From the NCBI GenBank assembly GCA_051646105.1, contig JBOFCO010000095.1:1-64000 (forward strand): 64,000 bases of DNA. Direction: 5' to 3'. The notes beneath the pieces were generated by a model that saw only the letters and a program-made list of their open reading frames with translations, was not told the origin of the DNA and did not search any database. The stretch is from JBOFCO01 sp051646105. Lineage in GTDB: Bacteria > Pseudomonadota > Alphaproteobacteria > Rhodobacterales > Rhodobacteraceae. Below are positions 43,678-51,740 of the stretch, one piece after another (within the stretch, counting starts at the first letter, position 1; every line of letters starts with the position of its first letter). A program made the translations under genes and the position numbers.

Positions 43678-44306
43678 TGCCGCATCTTTACGAAACCGAC
43701 GGGGCCGCGATTTATCGCCAGTCCTTCGCCACCATAAGGGCAGAGGCCGATCTGACCGGCTTTGCGCGGGACGAGGAACAGGTGGTTGTGCGGATGATCC
43801 ATGCCGCGGGGCTTGTCGGGCTGGAGACAGATGTGCGCTTCACCCCGGGCATGGTTGCTGCTGCGCGGGCCGCACTGAATGGCGGGGCGCCGATCCTTTG
43901 CGACGCGCGCATGGTCAGCGAGGGCATCACCCGCCCGCGCCTGCCCGCCGGGAATGCGGTGATCTGCACCTTGCACGATCCGCAGGTGGCGGACCTGGCG
44001 CGGCGCATGGGCAACACGCGATCCGCCGCCGCGCTGGAACTGTGGCGGCCGCATCTGGCGGGCGCGGTGGTGGCCATCGGCAATGCGCCCACCGCACTGT
44101 TCCATCTGCTGAACATGCTGGAAGACCCGGCCTGCCCGCGCCCTGCCGCCATCATCGGCTGCCCGGTGGGCTTTGTCGGCGCGGCGGAATCGAAGGCAGC
44201 GCTGATGGAAGCCCCGCCCTGCCCTTCGCTGATCGTCGAAGGCCGCCTTGGCGGTTCGGCGATCACCGTCGCCGCCGTCAACGCCATAGCGAGCACCGCC
44301 GAATGA
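43674..44306 (+). CDS. cobH: Precorrin-8X methylmutase
   Basis: CobH moves the C-11 methyl group to C-12, converting precorrin-8X to hydrogenobyrinic acid. The 210-residue protein has the family stretches YETDGAAIYRQSFATIR, VVRMIHAAGLVGLE (catalytic His), CDARMVSEGI and IGNAPTALFHLL. It begins ATGATG, overlapping the cobG stop. The stop overlaps cobI by four bases. Confidence 0.95.
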   Translation: MMPHLYETDGAAIYRQSFATIRAEADLTGFARDEEQVVVRMIHAAGLVGLETDVRFTPGMVAAARAALNGGAPILCDARMVSEGITRPRLPAGNAVICTLHDPQVADLARRMGNTRSAAALELWRPHLAGAVVAIGNAPTALFHLLNMLEDPACPRPAAIIGCPVGFVGAAESKAALMEAPPCPSLIVEGRLGGSAITVAAVNAIASTAE

Positions 44307-45037
44307 CCGCAAACCCCAACGGCAAGGTGATCTGCGTGGGCCTTGGCCCCGGCGACCCCGAACTGATGTCGGTTCGGGCCGACCGGTTGATCCGCTCGGC
44401 CGCCCATGTCGCCTATTTCCGCAAGGCGGGGCGGCGCGGGCAGGCACGGGCGATTGTCGAAGGGATGCTGGCACCGGGCGTTGTCGAATATCCCATGGAA
44501 TACCCGGTGACGACGGAAATTCCGCTTGCCGATCCGGCCTATAACGCCGCGCTTTCGACCTTTTATGCCGACTGGGCCGACCGGCTGGCGGCACTGGCGG
44601 AAACCGGCGATGTGCTGGTGCTGTGCGAGGGCGATCCGTTTTTCTATGGCTCGTTCATGCATATGCATTCCCGCCTGTCAGGCCGAGTCCCGGTTGAGGT
44701 GGTGCCGGGCATTACCGGCATGTCGGGCTGCTGGACGGCGACGGGCCTGCCGATCACCTGGGGCGACGATGTGCTGACCGTGTTGACCGGCACCCTGCCG
44801 GAAGCAGAACTGGCGCGGCGCATGGCGGGAACGGATGCGCTGGTTGTGATGAAGACCGGGCGCAACATTCCGAAAATCCGCGCGGCGCTGGAACAGGCGG
44901 GGCGGCTGGATGCGGCCTGGCTGGTCGAACGCGGCACGATGAAGGGGGAGCGCGTGGTGCGGCTGGCCGAGGCCGGGCCGGAGGTGACCCCCTATTTCGC
45001 CATCGTGCTGGTCCATGGCAACGGGCGGCGGCCATGA
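44303..45037 (+). CDS. cobI: Precorrin-2 C20-methyltransferase
   Basis: CobI methylates precorrin-2 at C-20 with SAM to give precorrin-3A. The 244-residue protein shows the corrin methyltransferase pattern: VGLGPGDPELMSVRA at the N-terminus, LCEGDPFFYGSFMHM, VVPGITGMSGCW and VVMKTGRN. The ATG at 44303 overlaps the cobH stop, so the longer upstream frame is rejected. It is coupled to cobJ by a four-base overlap. Confidence 0.94.
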   Translation: MTANPNGKVICVGLGPGDPELMSVRADRLIRSAAHVAYFRKAGRRGQARAIVEGMLAPGVVEYPMEYPVTTEIPLADPAYNAALSTFYADWADRLAALAETGDVLVLCEGDPFFYGSFMHMHSRLSGRVPVEVVPGITGMSGCWTATGLPITWGDDVLTVLTGTLPEAELARRMAGTDALVVMKTGRNIPKIRAALEQAGRLDAAWLVERGTMKGERVVRLAEAGPEVTPYFAIVLVHGNGRRP

Positions 45038-45774
45038 GCGGCTGGGTGGCGGTGGTGGGCCTTGGGCCGGGACGTGCCGATCTGGTAACGCCAGAGGTTA
45101 CGAAGACCGTCGCGGAAGCCACCGATATTCTTGGGTATTTCCCCTATGTCGACCGAATCCCTGCCCGCGCGGGTCTGGTGAAGCACGGCTCCGACAACCG
45201 CGAGGAACTGGCCCGCGCCAGCCATGCCCTGCAACTGGCGGCAAAGGGTCGGCAAGCGGTGATCGTGTCGTCGGGCGATCCCGGCGTGTTTGCCATGGCT
45301 TCGGCCCTGTTCGAGGCGATGGAGGCCGATCCGGCATTTCAGGCTGTGGAGGTGCGCATCCTGCCCGGCATTACCGCCATGCTGGCGGCGGCGGCGGCGG
45401 CGGGTGCGCCGCTGGGGCATGATTTCTGCGCGATCAACCTGAGCGACAACCTGAAACCGTTTGAAATGATTGAAAAGCGCGTGGCGCTGGCCCTGCAAGC
45501 CGATTTTGCCATGGCCTTCTACAATCCCCGTTCGAAAAGCCGCCCGCACCAGTTCGGGCACATTCTGGATGTGATCCGCACCCACGCAGAGCCGGGACGG
45601 CTGGTCACATTTGCCCGCGCCGTTTCGACACCGGAAGAACGCATCCTGACCGTTCCCCTATCGGAGGCGACAGAGGATATGGCCGACATGCGGACACTGG
45701 TCATCGTCGGCTCGTCGCAGACACGGCGGGTGGGGAAATGGGTTTACACCCCGCGCAGTGCAGGCGGGGTGTGA
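45034..45774 (+). CDS. cobJ: Precorrin-3B C17-methyltransferase
   Basis: CobJ methylates precorrin-3B at C-17 and contracts the ring to precorrin-4. The 246-residue protein has VVGLGPGRADLVTPE, ILGYFPYVDRI, SSGDPGVFAMA, LPGITAMLAAAAAAGAPLGHDF and MAFYNPRSKSR. The gene end overlaps the antisense end of cobK by 31 bases. Confidence 0.95.
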   Translation: MSGWVAVVGLGPGRADLVTPEVTKTVAEATDILGYFPYVDRIPARAGLVKHGSDNREELARASHALQLAAKGRQAVIVSSGDPGVFAMASALFEAMEADPAFQAVEVRILPGITAMLAAAAAAGAPLGHDFCAINLSDNLKPFEMIEKRVALALQADFAMAFYNPRSKSRPHQFGHILDVIRTHAEPGRLVTFARAVSTPEERILTVPLSEATEDMADMRTLVIVGSSQTRRVGKWVYTPRSAGGV

Positions 45775-46499
45775 TGCAACCAACCCATCACGCTTTCCAC
45801 GCTATCGAGCACCATGCGCGGCGGCAGTGCAGGCCGGTCGATCAGGATTACCGGCAGGCGCAAAGCTCGCGCCGCCGCGATCTTGGCCGCGCCGCCCGCA
45901 CCGCCCGCATTTTTGGCGACAAGATGGGTGATGCGATGCGCCTGCATCAGGGCAAGATCGTCCGCAGCCGCAAAGGGGCCACGCGCCACGATGACATGCG
46001 CATCCGGCAGCGGCAGTGCGCCCTGCGGCGTATCGACGAAACGCAACAGGTAATGGTGCTGCGGGCGCGTGGCAAAGGCGCCGACATGCTGCTTGCCGAT
46101 GGCCAGAAAAACCCGCGCAGGTTCCTCGGGCAGAGCGGACGCAGCGGCGGGAATGTCGGCTACCCGCGTCCAGCCGTCGCCCGGTTCCGGTTGCCATGCC
46201 GGGCGTTCGAAGGCCGCCAGCGGCGTGCCGGTCTGCCCGCAGGCAGCGATGGCGTTCGCGCTGATTGTGGCGGCAAAAGGGTGTGTGGCATCAATGACAT
46301 GGCTGACGCCGTTCATACGAATGAAATCCGCCAGTCCGCCTGCCCCGCCGAAGCCGCCGACGCGCGTCCGCAGCGGTTGCGAACGGGGCGCATCGGTGCG
46401 CCCGGCATAAGAATAGATCGCGGCGATCCCGGCATCTGCCAGCGCCTGCGCCAGCGCGCCGGCCTCTGTCGTGCCGCCCAGCAGCAGAACCGTCATCAT
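45744..46499 (-). CDS. cobK: Precorrin-6A reductase
   Basis: CobK reduces precorrin-6A to dihydro-precorrin-6 with NADPH. The 251-residue protein starts ATGATG at 46499 with AAAGGGG five bases upstream, giving LLLGGTTEAGALAQAL. Other family stretches are VIDATHPFAATISANA, FLAIGKQHVGAF and VAKNAGGAGGAAKI. It is the only gene of the cobW-to-cobA stretch on the minus strand and converges on cobJ with a 31-base overlap. It must have its own promoter in the 67 bases shared with cobL. Confidence 0.94.
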   Translation of the reverse strand: MMTVLLLGGTTEAGALAQALADAGIAAIYSYAGRTDAPRSQPLRTRVGGFGGAGGLADFIRMNGVSHVIDATHPFAATISANAIAACGQTGTPLAAFERPAWQPEPGDGWTRVADIPAAASALPEEPARVFLAIGKQHVGAFATRPQHHYLLRFVDTPQGALPLPDAHVIVARGPFAAADDLALMQAHRITHLVAKNAGGAGGAAKIAAARALRLPVILIDRPALPPRMVLDSVESVMGWLHHTPPALRGV

Positions 46500-46566
46500 G
46501 TGCCCCTTTCCGGCCCGACCATGCCCCGGCAGGTCACGGAAACACAACCCGGCAAAGGAGAGCGCC

Positions 46567-47766
46567 ATGGCTGAACGCTGGCTGACGGTGATCGGCATGG
46601 GAGAGGACGGTCCGACCGGCCTGTCGGACATCGCCCGCGCCGAAATCGCAAAGGCGGAACTGGTTTTTGCCGCACCGCGCCATCACGCGATCGCCGGAAC
46701 GCCTGTCGACAAGGCGCGCGACTGGCCGGTGCCTTTTGATGTCGCACCGTTGCTTGAACAACGCGGGCGGCAAACTGTGGTGCTGGCCTCTGGCGACCCG
46801 TTCTGGTTCGGCGCGGGCGGCAGTCTGGCACAGCATCTGGCGGACGAGGAATGGGAGATCATCCCCGCGCCTTCGACCTTTTCGCTGGCCGCCGCGCGCA
46901 TGGGCTGGCGGATCGAGGAGACCGCCTGTCACGGGCTTCACGCCGCACCTTTCGCGCGCCTGCGCCCGGACCTTGCCAATGGCGCGCAGCTGATCGTTCT
47001 GGTTCGTGACGGGGCCGCTGTAAGCGCGCTTGCCAAATATCTGACCGATAACGGTTTTGGCAATTCGTGGCTGTGGGTGATGGAAGCATTGGGCGGCCCC
47101 CGCGAACGCATCCGCGACATGGCGGCCAAAACCTATGCGCTGGCAGATGTGGCCCATCCCGTAACCGTGGCGGTAGAGGCAGAGGCAGACGGCCCCAATG
47201 CGGGCCTGTCGCGTGCGAACGGCCTGCCAGACAACCTGTTCGCCCATGACGGCCAGATCACCCGCGCCGCCGTGCGGGCGCTGACACTTGCGGCGCTGGC
47301 CCCCCGGCCCGGCGATGTGCTGTGGGACATCGGCGCGGGTTCGGGTTCGGTTTCGGTCGAATTCCTGCTGTCGGCGCCGCGCACCCGCACCTTTGCGCTG
47401 GAACCGAAAGCCACCCGCGCCGCCAACATCCGCACCAACAGCGCCGCCTTCGGACTGGAGGATCGCCTGCATCTGATCGAATCCGGCGCACCCGACGGGC
47501 TGGCGGGCCTGCCCGACCCGCAAGCGGTTTTCCTTGGCGGCGGCGGGTCGGATGAGGTGCTGGAAGTGCTGTGGGCGCGGCTTAGACCCGGCACGCGGAT
47601 CGTCGCCAACGCCGTCACGCTGGAAACGGAGGCGATGTATATCCGCTGGCAGGCGGCCAAGGGCGGCAGTCTGCTGCGCTTCGATCTGGCGGAAGCGGCC
47701 CCCTTGGGGCAGTTCCGGGGCTGGCGGGCAAATTATCCGGTCGTGCAATGGTCGGTGGTGCGATGA
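46567..47766 (+). CDS. cobL: Precorrin-6Y C5,15-methyltransferase (decarboxylating)
   Basis: CobL methylates C-5 and C-15 and decarboxylates the acetate at C-12. The 399-residue protein fuses a CbiE-type domain (VIGMGEDGPTGLSDIA, LASGDPFWFGAG, FSLAAARMGW) to a CbiT-type domain (LWDIGAGSGSVSVEFL, LEPKATRAANI, FLGGGGSDEVLEVLW). The ATG at 46567 has a strong AAAGGAG. Unlike the rest of the run it does not overlap an upstream gene, fitting a fresh start after the inverted cobK. Confidence 0.95.
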   Translation: MAERWLTVIGMGEDGPTGLSDIARAEIAKAELVFAAPRHHAIAGTPVDKARDWPVPFDVAPLLEQRGRQTVVLASGDPFWFGAGGSLAQHLADEEWEIIPAPSTFSLAAARMGWRIEETACHGLHAAPFARLRPDLANGAQLIVLVRDGAAVSALAKYLTDNGFGNSWLWVMEALGGPRERIRDMAAKTYALADVAHPVTVAVEAEADGPNAGLSRANGLPDNLFAHDGQITRAAVRALTLAALAPRPGDVLWDIGAGSGSVSVEFLLSAPRTRTFALEPKATRAANIRTNSAAFGLEDRLHLIESGAPDGLAGLPDPQAVFLGGGGSDEVLEVLWARLRPGTRIVANAVTLETEAMYIRWQAAKGGSLLRFDLAEAAPLGQFRGWRANYPVVQWSVVR

Positions 47767-48125
47767 AACGGGTCGCGGGCATCGGTTTCCGCAAGGGCGC
47801 TTCGGCGCAATCTATCCTCTCGGCTCTGCTGCTGGCGGGGGGCAGGCCCGATATGCTGGCCACCCCCGCCGACAAGGCTGATGAACCGGGGTTGGTGGAG
47901 GCCGCAACCCGCCTTGGCCTGCCGGTGATCGCCGTTGCGGTCGACGATCTGCCCCGTGTGGATACCCTGACGCATTCGCCCCGTGTGGCCGCCATGCGCG
48001 GCACCGGATCGGTGGCAGAGGCCTGCGCGCTGCTGGCCGCCGGTCCGGGCGCGCGGCTTCTGGCCCCGCGCGTCGTGTCGCCCTGCCGTCAGGCCACCGC
48101 AGCACTGGCAGAGGTGTTGCCATGA
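47763..48125 (+). CDS. cobE: Cobalamin biosynthesis protein CobE (CbiG C-terminal family)
   Basis: The 120-residue protein is a stand-alone CobE/GbiG_C domain. Family stretches are AGIGFRKGASAQSILSAL near the start, TPADKADEPGLVEAA, THSPRVAAMRGTGSVAEA and SPCRQATAALAEV. CobE is needed for cobalamin synthesis in Pseudomonas denitrificans, and its partner CbiG opens the delta-lactone in the anaerobic route. It overlaps both cobL and cobM by four bases. Confidence 0.9.
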   Translation: MKRVAGIGFRKGASAQSILSALLLAGGRPDMLATPADKADEPGLVEAATRLGLPVIAVAVDDLPRVDTLTHSPRVAAMRGTGSVAEACALLAAGPGARLLAPRVVSPCRQATAALAEVLP

Positions 48126-48898
48126 CCGTCCATTTCATCGGTGCAGGCCCCGGTGCCGCCGATCTGCTGACACTGCGCGGTCGCGACCTGATCGCGGCCT
48201 GCCCCGTCTGCCTATATGCCGGGTCGCTGGTGCCGCAGGCAATGCTGGCGCATTGCCCGCCGGGCGCAAGGATCGTAAACACCGCGCCGCTGTCGCTGGA
48301 CGCGATCATCGCCGAAATCGCCGCCGCCCATGCGGCGGGGCAGGACGTGGCGCGGCTGCATTCGGGCGATCTTTCGGTGTGGTCGGCGATGGGCGAACAG
48401 TTGCGCCGCCTGCGAGATCTGGGGATCCCCTATGATGTGACGCCCGGCGTGCCCGCCTTTGCCGCTGCGGCTGCTGCTCTGGGCGCGGAGCTGACGCTGC
48501 CCGGTCTGGTGCAGTCGGTGGTGCTGACCCGTACGCCGGGCCGCGCCAGCACCATGCCTGAACGGGAAACGCTGGCCGCATTCGCCGCCACCGGGGCGAC
48601 ATTGGCGATTCATCTGTCGATTCATGGGCTTGCGGATGTTCTTGCGGAACTGGTCCCGCATTACGGGGCGGATTGTCCCGTTGCCGTCGTCTGGCGGGCA
48701 AGCTGGCCCGACCAGCGGGTGATCCGGGCCACTCTGGGCAGCCTTGATTCAGGTCTTGGGCCGGAACTAGAGCGAACCGCGCTGATTCTTGTCGGGCGTG
48801 CGTTGGGGCAAGCCGGGTTCGAGGACAGCCGCCTTTACGCCGCCGATTACGACCGCCGCTATCGCCCCGTGGGCACCGATCCCCGGTTCCCGGAATGA
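48122..48898 (+). CDS. cobM: Precorrin-4 C11-methyltransferase
   Basis: CobM methylates precorrin-4 at C-11 to give precorrin-5. The 258-residue protein has FIGAGPGAADLLTLRG, CLYAGSLVPQAML, RLHSGDLSVWSAMGEQ, TPGVPAFAAAAAALG, and TRTPGRASTMPERE. It has the standard corrin methyltransferase length and overlaps cobE and cobB by four bases each. Confidence 0.95.
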   Translation: MTVHFIGAGPGAADLLTLRGRDLIAACPVCLYAGSLVPQAMLAHCPPGARIVNTAPLSLDAIIAEIAAAHAAGQDVARLHSGDLSVWSAMGEQLRRLRDLGIPYDVTPGVPAFAAAAAALGAELTLPGLVQSVVLTRTPGRASTMPERETLAAFAATGATLAIHLSIHGLADVLAELVPHYGADCPVAVVWRASWPDQRVIRATLGSLDSGLGPELERTALILVGRALGQAGFEDSRLYAADYDRRYRPVGTDPRFPE

Positions 48899-50202
48899 CG
48901 CCGGGCCTGCTGATCGCCGCCCCGGCCTCTGGCAGCGGCAAGACGACGGTGACTCTGGGCCTGCTGACGGCGTTCCGCGCGCAGGGGCTTTCAGTGCAGC
49001 CCTTTAAATGCGGACCGGATTACATCGACCCGGCCTTTCACACCGCCGCGTCGGGGCGCGCATCGTTCAATCTGGACAGTTGGGCGATGCCGCGGGGCCG
49101 GATCGCGGCGCTGGTGGCGCAGGCGGCGGGGGCCGATCTGGTGATCGCCGAAGGCGCGATGGGGCTGTTTGATGGCGTGGCACAGCCGGGGGAAACTGGC
49201 AGCGGGGCCAGCGCCGACATCGCAGCACTGCTGAGTTGGCCGGTGGTGCTGGTCATCGACGCTTCCGGCCAGGCGCAGTCGGCGGGGGCCGTCGCCCTGG
49301 GGTTCGCCCGCTTCCGCCCGGATGTGCAGGTGGCAGGGGTGATCCTGAACCGCACCGCCTCCCCCCGGCACGCGGCGATGGCGCGGGCAGGCGTGGAGAC
49401 GACGGGGTTGAGGGTGTTCGGTGCCCTGCCCCGCAATACCGGCATCGCGCTGCCCGAGCGGCATCTTGGCCTTGTGCAGGCGGGGGAAATGGCGGGGCTT
49501 GATGCCTTCCTGAAGGCAGCGGGCGATTTCGTTGCCACACATCTTGACCTTGCGGCTTTGCGATCTGCGGCAAAAACCGGCATGCTGCCCGCTGTCGATC
49601 ATCTGCGCGCAACCCCGCCCGGCCAGCGCATCGCGCTGGCACAGGATGCCGCGTTCAGCTTCATCTACCCGCATCTGCTGGCCGACTGGAGGGCACAGGG
49701 CGCGGAAATCCTGCCGTTCTCCCCCCTTGCCGATCAGGGGCCGGATAGCAGCGCGGATTGCTGCTGGCTGCCGGGAGGATATCCGGAACTGCATGGCGGC
49801 ACCCTTGCTGCGGCCACGAATTTCAAAAGCCGGATCAAAACCTTTGCCGCCGCGCGTCCTGTGCATGGCGAATGCGGGGGATATATGGCCATGGGAACCG
49901 CCCTGATCGACAAGGACGGCGCCCGGCACGAAATGGCCGGGCTGCTGGGACTTGTCACCAGCTTTGCCACCCGCCGCCTGCATCTGGGTTATCGCAGCGC
50001 CACGCTTGCCGCCCCGATCCCCGGCCTTGCGACGGGCACAAGGCTGCGCGGCCATGAGTTCCACTATTCGACGGTGCTTGACCAACCCGACGAACCGCTG
50101 GCACAGGTGACGGATGCTGGCGACGCGCCTGTTGCCGAGACGGGATCGCGGCGCGGGCTGGCCACAGGCAGCTATTTCCATCTGATCGGACCCGCCGCAT
50201 GA
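48895..50202 (+). CDS. cobB: Hydrogenobyrinic acid a,c-diamide synthase
   Basis: CobB amidates the a and c side chains of hydrogenobyrinic acid. The 435-residue protein has a P-loop domain (IAAPASGSGKTTVTLGLL, then CGPDYIDPAFHTAASGR) and a class I amidotransferase domain with the nucleophile in HGECGGYMAMG and the His in GHEFHYST. It is coupled to cobM and cobA by overlapping codons. CobNST would act on its product. Confidence 0.94.
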   Translation: MTPGLLIAAPASGSGKTTVTLGLLTAFRAQGLSVQPFKCGPDYIDPAFHTAASGRASFNLDSWAMPRGRIAALVAQAAGADLVIAEGAMGLFDGVAQPGETGSGASADIAALLSWPVVLVIDASGQAQSAGAVALGFARFRPDVQVAGVILNRTASPRHAAMARAGVETTGLRVFGALPRNTGIALPERHLGLVQAGEMAGLDAFLKAAGDFVATHLDLAALRSAAKTGMLPAVDHLRATPPGQRIALAQDAAFSFIYPHLLADWRAQGAEILPFSPLADQGPDSSADCCWLPGGYPELHGGTLAAATNFKSRIKTFAAARPVHGECGGYMAMGTALIDKDGARHEMAGLLGLVTSFATRRLHLGYRSATLAAPIPGLATGTRLRGHEFHYSTVLDQPDEPLAQVTDAGDAPVAETGSRRGLATGSYFHLIGPAA

Positions 50203-50927
50203 CCGGATTTGTCTCTTTCGTTTCCTCCGGCCCCGGCGATCCGGAACTGCTGACGGTGCGTGCGCTGAAGCGGTTGCAGGCGGCAGATGTGGTGCTGTTC
50301 GATGATCTGTCCTCTGGCCCGATCCTTGGACTGGCGCGCAAGGGTGCGGAACTGGTCGCGGTGGGCAAGCGCGCCGGGCGGCCTTCGCCAAAACAGGAGC
50401 ATGTCAGCCGGTTGCTCGTCGATCACGCCCTGACCGGGGCACGGGTGGTGCGGCTGAAATCCGGTGACAGCGGCATTTTCGGCCGGCTGGAGGAAGAGCT
50501 GATGGCGGTGCGCGAAGCAGGCCTGGCGTTCGAGATCATCCCCGGTGTCACCGCCGCCGCAGCCGCAGCTGCCGCCGCCGAAATACCGCTGACCCGGCGG
50601 ATGACGGCGCGGCGGGTGCAGTTCATCACCGGCCATGACGTGACCGGCGGCCTGCCCGCCGACCTGAACATAGCGGCACTGGCGGATGCAGAGGCAACGA
50701 CGGTCGTCTACATGGCGAGGCGCACCTTTCCGGCGCTGATCGGCAAGCTTACGGCGGCGGGCCTGCCGCCCGATACCCCGGCGCTGCTGGCGGAATCCGT
50801 CTCCTCCCCCGATCAGCGGCTGACGCGCAGCACGGTGGGCGATCTGGCCGCGATTCTGGCACAGGCCGAGCATGGCAATCACCCGGCGCTGATCCTGTTC
50901 GGGCCACTGGCCGACAGCCCGGCATGA
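50199..50927 (+). CDS. cobA: Uroporphyrinogen-III C-methyltransferase
   Basis: CobA makes precorrin-2 from uroporphyrinogen III by methylating C-2 and C-7. The 242-residue SUMT has VSSGPGDPELLTVRALK, VGKRAGRPSPKQEH, RLKSGDSGIFGRLEEE, IIPGVTAAAAAAAAAEIPLT and VVYMARRTFPA. It is a single-domain enzyme with no siroheme-synthase part, consistent with a cobalamin-dedicated form. It overlaps the second DUF1636 gene by four bases. Confidence 0.94.
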   Translation: MTGFVSFVSSGPGDPELLTVRALKRLQAADVVLFDDLSSGPILGLARKGAELVAVGKRAGRPSPKQEHVSRLLVDHALTGARVVRLKSGDSGIFGRLEEELMAVREAGLAFEIIPGVTAAAAAAAAAEIPLTRRMTARRVQFITGHDVTGGLPADLNIAALADAEATTVVYMARRTFPALIGKLTAAGLPPDTPALLAESVSSPDQRLTRSTVGDLAAILAQAEHGNHPALILFGPLADSPA

Positions 50928-51238
50928 GCGGGCATCATATCCACTTGTGCAGCGCCTGTCTGGCAGGGGCACCGGGTCTTTCGGATGCCCTGCCGCCACT
51001 GGTTCCGCAGTATACGGTCCGCGAAGGGTCTTGCATGTCGGCCTGCGCGCGCCCGGCTTCTGTTGCCTTCCGCGCACCGGGCAAGACCGCCTATCTGTTC
51101 GCGGGTGTGGTCGAGGCGGATGTCGCCTCTCTCGCACTGTTCGCCCGCCTGTATGAAAAAGCCCCGGACGGCGAGATTGCCGATGCACGGCCCCTGGGCG
51201 ACCTGCGGCTGAAACTGATTGCCCGCATTCCGGGGTGA
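50924..51238 (+). CDS. DUF1636 family metal-binding protein (second copy)
   Basis: The 104-residue protein starts MSGHHIHLCSACLAG, with C9 and C12, and has C37 and C41 (GSCMSACARP). It lacks the fifth cysteine of the first copy but has extra N-terminal histidines (H4, H5, H7). It ends the cobL-cobA run and lies just before the second B12 riboswitch. Sequence identity to the first copy is low outside the cysteine motifs, so the two may have different partners. The role is unknown; binding of cobalt or an Fe-S cluster is an inference. Confidence 0.78.
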   Translation: MSGHHIHLCSACLAGAPGLSDALPPLVPQYTVREGSCMSACARPASVAFRAPGKTAYLFAGVVEADVASLALFARLYEKAPDGEIADARPLGDLRLKLIARIPG

Positions 51239-51299
51239 GATGTGGGCCTGATCCGCACTTCGCGCTTGACCATCCCACGGCTTCCCTGTCACACCAGCT

Positions 51300-51500
51300 T
51301 TGCAAGGTGTCCGACCGGCGCAAAGCGCCCGGACTGAAACGGGAATGAAGAACGGGTGAACCCATCAAGGCACCCCATGCTTCAACCGCCCCCGCGACTG
51401 TATGCGGCGAGCGGCCTTCCAGACGGCCACTGATCCCCCAAGGATCGGGAAGGCGGAAGGCACGCAGCGACCCGCGAGTCAGGAGACCGGCCTTGCAAGG
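51300..51500 (+). promoter_or_regulatory. Cobalamin riboswitch upstream of cbtBA
   Basis: In order: AAGGTGTCCG (51304), ACGGGAATGAAG (51339), the core ACCGCCCCCGCGACTGTATG (51385), a GCCACTG...GGGAAGGCGG stem region, and the B12 box GAGTCAGGAGACCGGCC (51476). The cbtB ATG follows 50 bases later behind GGAG, so control of translation start is plausible. This gap (51239-51542) otherwise holds only a TTGACC -35-like word at 51266 with no good -10. Confidence 0.93.
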
Positions 51501-51542
51501 CACGATCAACCGCCGTCGGGTGTGACGGCATGGAGAACTGAT

Positions 51543-51716
51543 ATGAACACGACCACCAAAACCGCTTCACGCGCCACCTCTGCCACCCTGCTCGCCGCAC
51601 TTTTCGTGGCCAGCCTTGGGGCCGGGATTTTCTTCATCGCCGGCCATGCGCAATCCGCGACACTGCATGATGCCGCGCATGACATGCGCCACGCCACTGG
51701 CTTCCCCTGCCACTGA
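51543..51716 (+). CDS. cbtB: Cobalt transporter subunit CbtB
   Basis: CbtB is a small single-pass protein predicted to work with CbtA in cobalt uptake. The 57-residue protein has one membrane segment (LLAALFVASLGAGIFFIAG) and the characteristic histidine-rich end LHDAAHDMRHATGFPCH, likely to bind metal. GGAG lies seven bases before the ATG. It sits under its own B12 riboswitch. Confidence 0.9.
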   Translation: MNTTTKTASRATSATLLAALFVASLGAGIFFIAGHAQSATLHDAAHDMRHATGFPCH

Positions 51717-51740
51717 CCGGCGGGAACAAGGCATAATATC

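Noticed and set aside
46500..46631. Longer CobK frame
   Set aside because: It would overlap the cobL start region antisense. The ATGATG at 46499 has a good ribosome-binding site and begins the conserved nucleotide-binding strand.
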